Source: Adiantum capillus-veneris
Taxonomy: Eukaryota; Streptophyta; Polypodiopsida; Polypodiales; Pteridaceae
Assembly (NCBI GenBank): GCA_014529385.2
Contig: CM043950.1
Coordinates: forward strand, 72,696,435 to 72,760,434
DNA: 64,000 nt
Direction: 5' to 3'
Both the position numbers and the translations under genes were made by a program. Below, one piece after another: positions 9,356 to 17,500 of the stretch (the first letter of the stretch is position 1; every line of letters starts with the position of its first letter). The notes beneath the pieces are model-generated. The model ran no database searches. It had not been told where the DNA came from and saw only the letters and a program-made list of their open reading frames with translations.

Positions 9356-11641
9356 CTATGGGACCAAAGTTACATGTGATGTAGTATGTGTATGGCTGAT
9401 GAGTGACTCTCGATGCTCCAAAATTGTAGTGCTGAGAGTCGCAATGGAGAGCCCACACTTTGGCTGGGAGAGGAAAGTGTGTAGGTCTAAGTTATGGCTG
9501 AAAATGTGAGAGAAGCAAGTTCGGATGTGATCAAAATCTGAGCACTCTAGTAGTGTGTGGTACTCAGACTCTCGAACTTGCAGTGAGCATAATGTGCACA
9601 ATCGATTTGACTCTTCTCCATTGCCCCAACGCCCTATCTCGCATCGAAGGAAATGGGAGCTAAGCCGAATTGCTGTGATAGTGCGTATCGCGGACAAGGG
9701 AATAGGTTCAAGCATGTAAGTGTGAGTACGGTTTCCTCTCTCAGCGAAGAACATGGTTTTGTAGTTGGGGGCAATATAGGTGGTGTAGTGTATGAAGCGT
9801 GACCCACCAGATTTCTCCCAAGCCGTAATACATTGGCGTTGTAGGAAAGCTTCATTCACTTGAGAGTCAATTGAAGCATCATGTAGCAAGTGTAATGCAT
9901 CCCATCTCCCAAACCACTTCTTTATGTCTTGCATCCATCCCGTGCTCAAGATTTTGCTTTTATGCGTCTTTTGAACCTTTTTGCTTGCTTCCCATGCAAT
10001 TGTAGGAAGTCGATGTGAGGGGTTTTGATGCATCTTTATCATGTACTCCACAACCCTTTCCATGCCCATAACCTCAATTGGAAGAGATCCCGACTCAAGA
10101 AGTAGGAGCATATATGGTGTTTGTGTCTTAACTTGGAGAAAGTTTGTAAGAAAACGCTTTTGGACATTCTCAAACTCTTTCCAAGTAGACTTTGAGATGC
10201 TCCCGCCCCACACTTCAACTCCATAAAGAAGAACCGGTGTCACCAATGCATCAAAAAGATACTTCTTGAGAACCCAACACTTGATGTTTCCCGCATTACA
10301 CATGTTCTCAAATTCATAATATGCTCTCTTTCCCGCGTCCAAATGACACATAGCACATTCATGCCACTTGTGATTGGATGGAACCTCAAGGCCAAGGTAC
10401 TTAAAGCTCTCAACAACTTCAAGTGTCTCGTTTTTGTACACAATGCATGGCTTCTCCTTATGGTTGGTTTTCACAAGCATAACCTTTGTTTTGGATTCAT
10501 TTACAATCAGCCCACTATGCAAGCAAAAGTTCTCAAGCACAACCATAAGCTTTTGTGCATCTTCTAAAGTGTGTGCTAGAAGCACTACATCATCTGCATA
10601 CAACAAAAGCATGATTACCACATTGCAAATAGTGACCTCTTCAATGCCTTCTTCTTGCATAAAGTCAAGTACCATTTGTTCCAATTGATCGATGCATAGA
10701 CCAAAGAGAGTTGGTGACAATGGACATCCTTGTTTAACCCCAATAGTGCTTACAAAAATTTCTGAAAATTCTCTTCCCATGCGCAATTGACAAATCACCT
10801 TCTCATAGATTCGAGAAACCGCAAGCATAAACTCACTTGGCACTTGGAGTTCTTCCATCCTTCTCCACAAATTGTTACGTGGAATCATATCAAAGGCTTT
10901 CTTAAAGTCCACAAAAGAACAATACAATCGCTTGCCTTTCAACCGACTTTCCTCCATGAGAACACGAAGAGTGACAAGATGATCAATGGTGCTATGGCAT
11001 CGACGAAAACCCGCTTGTCCCTTTGCACGCTTGTCATTCTCTTCAGCCCAATCACTCAATTTCATCTCCATTATGCACCCAAACAACTTTGCCATAAGAG
11101 ACCCAATCATTATAGTCCGGTAGTTGCTTACATTCTTTACATCCCCTCCTTTATGCAAAGGCTTAACCCAATTAGTACTCCAATCATAAGGCATACCATG
11201 TTGAAGTGCAAGGTTGAACATATCACACATCCACTCATGGGTAAAATCTCCCGTCCATTTGATCATCTCCGGCTTGATACCTTGAAGATCTCCCACTTTG
11301 CGTGTGGCCAACTTTTCAAGCCCACCGCATACATCCTCAATAGTAAAAAAAGATGGCATACATGGGAGTGAACCATAAAATGGCATTTTTTCAGTATTTT
11401 CTTGCTCATATAATTGCCTACAATGTGTGTACATATCCACTAGACTCAAGTTACCAAAATTCTCAACCCGCTTGCCTCTCAAGTTTCTCCAAAATCTTCC
11501 ACATGCATGTGCCTTTTCTTGGACTTGAAATTCTTGTTGCTTTACTTCCCATCTTCTTCTCTTCTGTTGAATCAATGCCTTGTATGTATGCAAATGACTT
11601 TGATAGTTGTCTTTGTCCATAGTTGCATCAAGCTTTATCAA
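9356..11641 (-). CDS. LINE ORF2, reverse transcriptase part
   Basis: This continues the endonuclease ORF in the same frame after a single TGA. It is 761 codons and has no good start of its own (the first codon of the open frame is TTG), so it was probably not translated separately. The RT domain spans about residues 150-420, with FVDFKKAFDMIPR before the active site and YADD at residues 348-351 (10600-10589). The C-terminal part has a CTLC...H...C knuckle (about residue 670), like the zinc-knuckle region after RT in many LINEs. The TGA could come from CGA by CpG loss, which would make the break recent. Function: target-primed reverse transcription. The RT sequence itself looks intact. Confidence 0.9.
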   Translation of the reverse strand: MIKLDATMDKDNYQSHLHTYKALIQQKRRRWEVKQQEFQVQEKAHACGRFWRNLRGKRVENFGNLSLVDMYTHCRQLYEQENTEKMPFYGSLPCMPSFFTIEDVCGGLEKLATRKVGDLQGIKPEMIKWTGDFTHEWMCDMFNLALQHGMPYDWSTNWVKPLHKGGDVKNVSNYRTIMIGSLMAKLFGCIMEMKLSDWAEENDKRAKGQAGFRRCHSTIDHLVTLRVLMEESRLKGKRLYCSFVDFKKAFDMIPRNNLWRRMEELQVPSEFMLAVSRIYEKVICQLRMGREFSEIFVSTIGVKQGCPLSPTLFGLCIDQLEQMVLDFMQEEGIEEVTICNVVIMLLLYADDVVLLAHTLEDAQKLMVVLENFCLHSGLIVNESKTKVMLVKTNHKEKPCIVYKNETLEVVESFKYLGLEVPSNHKWHECAMCHLDAGKRAYYEFENMCNAGNIKCWVLKKYLFDALVTPVLLYGVEVWGGSISKSTWKEFENVQKRFLTNFLQVKTQTPYMLLLLESGSLPIEVMGMERVVEYMIKMHQNPSHRLPTIAWEASKKVQKTHKSKILSTGWMQDIKKWFGRWDALHLLHDASIDSQVNEAFLQRQCITAWEKSGGSRFIHYTTYIAPNYKTMFFAERGNRTHTYMLEPIPLSAIRTITAIRLSSHFLRCEIGRWGNGEESNRLCTLCSLQVRESEYHTLLECSDFDHIRTCFSHIFSHNLDLHTFLSQPKCGLSIATLSTTILEHRESLISHTHTTSHVTLVP

Positions 11642-11647
11642 GGACTT

Positions 11648-12748
11648 TCAAGCATCTTGACATTCTTTATCAAACCACCTTTTGCGTGATCTATCTTTGT
11701 TGATACCATGGAGATGATTTATGGAAAAGCATTCTTCCGCACAAGAACAAATAGCTTTCTTGAAAGCTTCCCATTTAGTTTCCAATGGTGCATCACATTG
11801 AAGCTTTGTCATCCATAATTTTTGCTCAACCATTTCAATGTACATTGGTGCCCGTTTGAAATCCATACATAGTGATAACTTCTCTTTCCTTTGGCTGAGA
11901 TTATCATGCTTAGTTGCTTCTCCACATGAAAGGTCAATACATAAGGTGCGATGGTCGGATTCCGGGGTCCATTGACCAAACATAAAACTCTTTATGCGAT
12001 ACATGATGGCTTCAGAGAGTAGCATATAGTCAATCACACTATCCCCATTATGTCTTCTACATGTAAATCCATTGGTTCCACTCCACAAAGATACACCATT
12101 GGCAATGAGCATACCCATGCTATTACACATGTGTAAAAGTAACTTTCCATAGTGATCCGGCTCTTTCTCATCCATTGAAGTACGATCATACAAGTGAACT
12201 TCCTCCAACTCCCTTGAAATGTATTGCATATCAAATTGTTGAGTATCATGTTGCAATGTTTTTGTGCGAGCATTCATATCCCCAAATACAATAACATCAC
12301 CTTTACCTTTGAAATAAGCAATGTCCTCTTCCAAATCAGAAAATGGTTGATCTCTATCCATGCAAGCATAAAAGGGAGAATCATGATGAGGAATGTAGCA
12401 ACCGGCTACAAAAATGGGTGCTCTTTTTGGTGTCATAATTTTCAGCCATACATAACGTTTGTACTTGTCATCTTTCACAATTGATACAAAATCTTCCAAT
12501 CCTTTCTTAACCATACATGCTAACCCTGCTTGTCCTCTTCGTTGCTTGAGATTCTTTGACCACATCAATGAATGTACATTGTAATCCTCCAAGCCGTTAA
12601 TCCTTTGTGTATCATGCTCCCAAGTTTCAACAAGAAGTACAACATCGGCTTTGCTTGTTAGTTCATCAATGCCAACCCCCGCATTCCATGGGTATCCATT
12701 ACAATTCCAAAAGCATATTTTCAATTGTAACTCGGTCTCATAGGTCAC
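11648..12748 (-). CDS. LINE ORF2, AP-like endonuclease part
   Basis: 366 codons. It contains the endonuclease/exonuclease/phosphatase fold motifs in order: FWNCNG near the N-terminus, VVLLVETWE (catalytic Glu), VIVFGDMNAR (Asp/Asn), SVIDYML and PESDHR (catalytic His). This enzyme nicks the target DNA to prime reverse transcription. The frame opens right after the ORF1 TAG; the first codons are GGA TGC GTG ACC, with no ATG near, so translation may depend on passage through the TAG or on a non-AUG start. It ends in a TGA that interrupts the link to the RT part. The enzyme's site preference is of interest because the element sits in (GA)n. Confidence 0.88.
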   Translation of the reverse strand: MTYETELQLKICFWNCNGYPWNAGVGIDELTSKADVVLLVETWEHDTQRINGLEDYNVHSLMWSKNLKQRRGQAGLACMVKKGLEDFVSIVKDDKYKRYVWLKIMTPKRAPIFVAGCYIPHHDSPFYACMDRDQPFSDLEEDIAYFKGKGDVIVFGDMNARTKTLQHDTQQFDMQYISRELEEVHLYDRTSMDEKEPDHYGKLLLHMCNSMGMLIANGVSLWSGTNGFTCRRHNGDSVIDYMLLSEAIMYRIKSFMFGQWTPESDHRTLCIDLSCGEATKHDNLSQRKEKLSLCMDFKRAPMYIEMVEQKLWMTKLQCDAPLETKWEAFKKAICSCAEECFSINHLHGINKDRSRKRWFDKECQDA

Positions 12749-12754
12749 GCATCC

Positions 12755-13705
12755 CTATTTGCTTGAGAGACTTGCCTCCTCCTTGGGCACATTTTCTTCA
12801 TGAGAGATCTCCTTGTTTTTATTATTCTTTTCCTCATATGCCTTTCGACGCATATTTTGTTGCTTAATAGTGCGATCTTCACATACAAAACATTTTGTAT
12901 CCCTCAAATAGATCCAACTATTATCAAGGATAATCTTTCGCTTGGTCTCATCCAGCATGGTGCATACAATTGGCCGTTCTCCCGAGCGAGGAGCTCCTTG
13001 CTTCCCCACTCTATGTGCTCCATAGACCATAACTCCGGACGTGCCAAAGTGGGTTTTGAAGAAATCTTCAATAACAATGGCAAGAGAAGGAGGTGTCTCT
13101 AACTTCTCATCGGGAATTCCACGAATAACAATGTTCTTGGAACGTCGCTCCCGTTCCTTCAACTCCTCCACATCCACATTCTCAACATTCTTTGTTTGAA
13201 CCATAGCTTGCATGAGTGAGGAATTAGAAACCACATTGCTACCACATACATCAGCCCAAGACTTGTTTGTGCATACATTTTTCATGTCGCATACATCCCG
13301 TCTCATAGTGTCAAATTTCTCCTCTTTCAATACATGGTCATGCTCTACTTTGCTCATCCGCTCCTTCAAAGCATTCAAGTCCACAAGAAAGCGTTTACAT
13401 TCCTTGACTTCCTCTTCAGGTTGCATCAAACGTGTTGTTTGCATCTCAAGTGTCCTCTTGAGATTCTCATTCTCAACCACAAGTACCCTTAGTGTGCCAT
13501 TCTCCATTGCAAGTGCTCGTAAGTCTTCGCCTTGTTTGTTTACGGTCTCTTGCAATGATACCAAGTACGCCATGATCATGGTTTCCAATGTCGTTGGTTG
13601 GGTGGTTGTGTTTCTATCTCCACACTTAGGAGATTTTGGATCATTTTCCACAATGGTTGTGGACCTTGTTGAAGAAGAAGAACCCTTGCGAGTGCCGGAA
13701 GACAT
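12755..13705 (-). CDS. LINE ORF1 (coiled coil plus RNA-binding-like protein)
   Basis: 316 codons from the ATG at 13705 to the TAG at 12757-12755. The N-terminus is Ser/Thr-rich. Residues about 45-150 form a likely coiled coil (regular Leu/Val with Glu/Lys, e.g. ENLKRTLEMQTTRLMQ). Residues about 185-290 look like an L1 ORF1-type RNA-binding region (RRSKNIVIRGIPDE, VYGAHRVGK, RPIVCTMLDETKRKIIL). Such proteins coat the LINE RNA as trimers. No CCHC knuckle is present. ORF1 and ORF2 are in the same frame with only the TAG between them. Confidence 0.8.
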   Translation of the reverse strand: MSSGTRKGSSSSTRSTTIVENDPKSPKCGDRNTTTQPTTLETMIMAYLVSLQETVNKQGEDLRALAMENGTLRVLVVENENLKRTLEMQTTRLMQPEEEVKECKRFLVDLNALKERMSKVEHDHVLKEEKFDTMRRDVCDMKNVCTNKSWADVCGSNVVSNSSLMQAMVQTKNVENVDVEELKERERRSKNIVIRGIPDEKLETPPSLAIVIEDFFKTHFGTSGVMVYGAHRVGKQGAPRSGERPIVCTMLDETKRKIILDNSWIYLRDTKCFVCEDRTIKQQNMRRKAYEEKNNKNKEISHEENVPKEEASLSSK

Positions 13706-13874
13706 TGTATGTAAAATAGGAGATGAGAATCAATTTTGTTGAACCTGTTCACTTCGGAAATGCTGCTACAGAAACGCCTTCCATAACTATGAAAATTTCT
13801 GTCTATACATCAATGTGTAGAGGACTTCGTGCTCTTCGATTGAGGCTATAGATCACCCAAATCGGAGTTCGGAT

Positions 13875-13875
<1 letters not shown>

Positions 13876-13922
<47 letters not shown>
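13876..13922. repeat. (GA)n tract at the 5' end of the LINE
   Basis: About 22 GA units directly beyond the LINE 5' end. Together with 9224-9299 this is the duplicated or split microsatellite target. Confidence 0.9.
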
Positions 13923-13928
<6 letters not shown>

Positions 13929-14099
13929 CTCAATATTAAGTTAACGCTGAAAAACATTCTTTGATAATTAAAAAGTAAAAACAATATAAGGCTTCAAAGC
14001 CATGAAAGCTTACCCTATTACACTGAAATGCTACTGCATGGTATAAAGGAAGCTCCCACTATGGGCTTGACATGTTGAACTCAAGCTTGAACCCCAACA

Positions 14100-14233
14100 C
14101 AAAAAAAAATTCCAATTGGATTTGCTCAATTTTAGTAGTAATTATGAAAAGGGGAAAGGAGGTACACACCCGGAACACACACATGAGTCTCTATATAGCC
14201 CAGGATACACGTTATCCTACTAGAGACATATGG
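14100..14233. other. Short unassigned DNA between E3 and array C
   Basis: 134 bp starting with an A run. It is not copia RNase H or the missing part of C, so the left edge of array C at 14234 is a truncation rather than a clean insertion end. Confidence 0.5.
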
Positions 14234-14550
14234 AAAAAGACTTAGATGACTACTACTTGTACAAGCAAGAGTTCCTACGTCTTTGGGCTCTATGGATACG
14301 AAATGTTGCTAACCCTGGTGATGGTGCATAATTTCTAAAGAAGGAGAGGTTCATAGCCGGACTCTTTCCTGACCTTAAGGTAAAAGTTGAGGCGGGTGCA
14401 CCTGCTACCTTTGATGCAGCTGAAACTAGGGCTGCTGAGAAATATAGGAAACTCAAGTGCTTAAGGGGGGAGGTTCCAATAGAAGGTCTTAGACCCAAAG
14501 GTAAGTCACAAGCATCAACATCTAAGGAGCTTCCTGAGGTAACGGTTGAA
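14234..14550 (+). pseudogene. Family C unit 1: gag remnant upstream of the open frame
   Basis: Matches 22826-23142. It holds the end of the first gag part (DLDDYYLYKQEFLRLWALW), then the TAA at 14329-14331 shared with unit 2, then open sequence in the same frame as the 1555-codon ORF. The first ~98 gag codons and the start are missing. Confidence 0.85.
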
Positions 14551-17500
14551 GTGATTGAGAAGTTAAATGAATCCTTAAGCAGCCTGTCAATTCACCTTGC
14601 ACAAGCCGTAGGTCCAAAGGGACAAGCAAAGAAGTCTGAAGAGCGAGACCCACGACCTAGGAGAGTCTTGCAATGTTGGAATTGCGGAGAATCTGGACAT
14701 GGGATGTATAATTGTCCTTGGCCCCGTGGAGAGCCAGGGAGACCTAACTTGAATTACCCAGTGATGAGTGCAGGAGAAGGAGCTGGTCAACAACCAAGGC
14801 TTCTACAAAGGCCAAATGGACCAAGACCACCTCCACAAGGGGTAGAAGGAGTTCCACCTTTGCCAGATCCAAATGTGCATGTGGTAGAGGTGACAAACTC
14901 AAATGAGGTTGACATGGAAGCAAATGGCATTAAGCGTGGCCGAGGAAAAGGTAAAGAGAAAGAGGGTGTCCCATCACAGAGTGACCATGGACAAGGCAAG
15001 AAGGCAAAGGAGACCAAGGAAGCTAAGAGGACTCGACGTCGTATCAATCTCCAAGACTTTCCTCTTGGACATGGTATGGCTCCATACAACCTGTTGGAAG
15101 ACATGCGAGGTAAGGGTCTTGATATCTCATGGCCTCAGTTTCTTGCATTATGCCCACAAGTTAGGAGGGATTTAACAAAGGCAGTTAGCACTAGGAGAAA
15201 GGTAAAAGAGAGTTTTCCTGTTGTAAAAATTGCACATGCTGAAATGAACGAGGATATTACACCTGTGCTAGATTGTTACATAAAAGGAAGATTGGTTAGG
15301 AAAGGTCTGGTGGATGGGGGTGCACAAATTTGCATCATGACAGAAGGGCTCATGCAAAGACTAGGCATGCACATCCATGAGACACCTGAAATCAAAGTGA
15401 AAATGGCAAACAATAGCAAGGCTAGGTGCGTAGGCATTTGTAAAAATGTTTTTGTGGAGGCCTTTGGCATTAAGAAGGCAGTGGATTTCTATGTCATGTC
15501 GACCAAGGGAAGTAGTTATCCATTTATCCTAGGAAGACCATGGCTAATGAAAATGCGAGCTTTGCAGGATTGGGAGAGTGGAAAGCTAATTTGCAGGAAT
15601 GACAATCACAAGAAGGTTGTCTTTGACATGAAGGAGCAACGCCAAGAGGAGCTCCATGAAGAATCATCTCAAAGTGAGACGGAAGAAGGTTGGACCGATA
15701 GCACTTCAGAAGAAGAAAGTAGCGGCAGCATTACTGAAGAGGAGTCTTCCATCGAAGTCATGGGGGTAAGGTTTAAGCCAAGCAACCAAGAGACCTCTTG
15801 TCAAGGCTTGGAGGAGGTAGGTCCTCAAGAGAACGAAGGTGATCAAGATGAAGGGATGCTGGAAGGTATGCTATCAACAACACTTACAAAGGATGAAAGA
15901 GAGGAGTTCAAATGTGTGCTAAGGAAGTTTCCTAGGCTTTTTGCTAAAGACTACACCGATGTGCGTGGAGTAGATGCTGTTCAACACAAAATTGAGTTGA
16001 AGCCAGAGGCCACACCTAAGGCTCAGAAGCTACGAAGGCTAGGAGTCATCAAGGAGCAGGCTTTACTCAAGGAGGTAAGAAAGCTTCTAGCAGCAGGGTT
16101 CATTTATCCAGTGGAGAATTCAGAGTGGGTCTCTCCTGTTGTTGTCACTCCTAAGAAGAACGGCAAGTGGAGGGTGTGTGTGGATTACCGTCCCCTCAAT
16201 GAGGCAACAAAGAGAGATCACTTTCCCCTCCCATTCCAGGATGAGATACTAAATGAGGTAGCTGGTCATGAGAAGTACATTGTGTGCGATGGCTACTCAG
16301 GCTACTTTCAAATAGGTATCGCATTGGAAGATCAATTGAAAACAACCTTTATCACTCCTTGGGGTTGTTATGCTTTTAGAGTCATGCCATTTGGTCTGAC
16401 AAATGCTCCTGCAACATTCCAACGTTTCATGAACATGGTGTTTCAAGCATTCTTTGGAAAGTCAATTAGGGTGTTCATTGATGATTTCTGTATTTATAGC
16501 TCAAAATCATTGCATCTACAAAGGGTAGAAGAAGGTTTAAAGAAGCTCTACGACATGGGAGGTCAACTCAACCCCGACAAGTGCCATATAGGTGAGGATG
16601 AAGTAATCTTGCTTGGTCATAAAGTTTCTTACAAAGGCATTGAAGTGGATCCTTCGAAGGCAAAGGCTCTTATTGAGCTACCATCACCCAAGAGTCTTAA
16701 GGAGGTCATCTCATTCATTCAAAAGGTGAAGTATATGTCACGCTTCATTCACTTAGCCTCGGAGTTACTTAACCCTTTGCAAAAGTTGACACAACAAGTA
16801 GAATTTGCATGGTCTGATGAGCTTGAAGAGTACTTTTGTAACATTAAAGTCGTTTTGTCAGAGCTACCAACACTCATGCCTCCTTGTTGGGAGTACACAT
16901 TCTTTGTTAGCTCTAGTGCTGGGAAAGAAACAATTGGTGGTGTGTTGCTACAACAAGATCCCCACAGTACAAGGATGCGACCCATCTACTTTGCTAGTAG
17001 GGTCATGAATGCTTTGGAGAGAGACTACACAGAAGCAGAACTCATGATGCTTTCTCTCATGTTTGCGGTGAGAAAGTTTAGATCCTACCTGCTACCAAAA
17101 CCTTTTGTAATTCTCACTGCAGAAAATTTGTTCCCTTGGGTGTCATCTCAAATGAATCTTAGTACTAGGATCTCAAAGTGGATTATGGAGTTGCAAGAGT
17201 TTCAATACTCTTTCAAGGTAGAAGATAGTGTGCGTGCACAATTGGCAGGGATTCTCACTTATAGGGTGCACGAAAAGGAGATTAAGGTGCCTGAAGTAAA
17301 GACCCTACCATTGCCACCACCAAAAAGTATTCCTAATGCTTTTACTTTGTTCTTTGATGGAGCTTTTCGTCGAGCCACAGGAAAAGCAGGGGGAGGGCTA
17401 GTGTTGCTCAACCCAAGTGGAGAGGTGGTCACGAAAGAGAAGGTCAATCTACCAGGTTCAACTAGCAACAATGAAGCAGAATACGACACACTACTTCATG

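Larger units (their letters stand above)
9300..13874 (-). mobile_element. Nearly complete LINE (non-LTR retrotransposon)
   Basis: A minus-strand element about 4.57 kb long. It has a short 5' leader (13706-13874), ORF1 (13705-12755), ORF2 with AP-like endonuclease and reverse transcriptase (12748-9356), a 3' UTR of only about 30 nt, and a tail of TATC repeats rather than poly(A). Both ends lie in (GA)n. All coding parts are in one reading frame, separated by a TAG (12757-12755) and a TGA (11650-11648). The endonuclease has a GDMNAR motif, unlike the usual L1 of flowering plants. I cannot assign the clade with certainty (L1/Tx1/I-like group). Confidence 0.9.
9167..14099 (-). repeat. E3 LTR split by a LINE
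   Basis: The LTR edge beside the primer binding site is TG at 9167. The outer edge is ...CCCCAACA at 14099, so on the minus strand the LTR starts TGTTGGGG, like the E1 copia LTR at 34823. The two halves (9167-9299 and 13875-14099, about 350 bp together) meet in one (GA)n tract that the LINE has split. Candidate target duplication to the right: caaaa (14100-14104). The internal part of E3 (left of 9150) has no recognisable gag. Copia type is inferred from the LTR start only. Confidence 0.65.

Noticed and set aside
14551-14553. ATG at 14551 as the natural start of the family C protein
   Set aside because: Comparison with unit 2 shows gag starting about 610 nt further upstream (ATG 22531); 14551 is just the first Met after the TAA.
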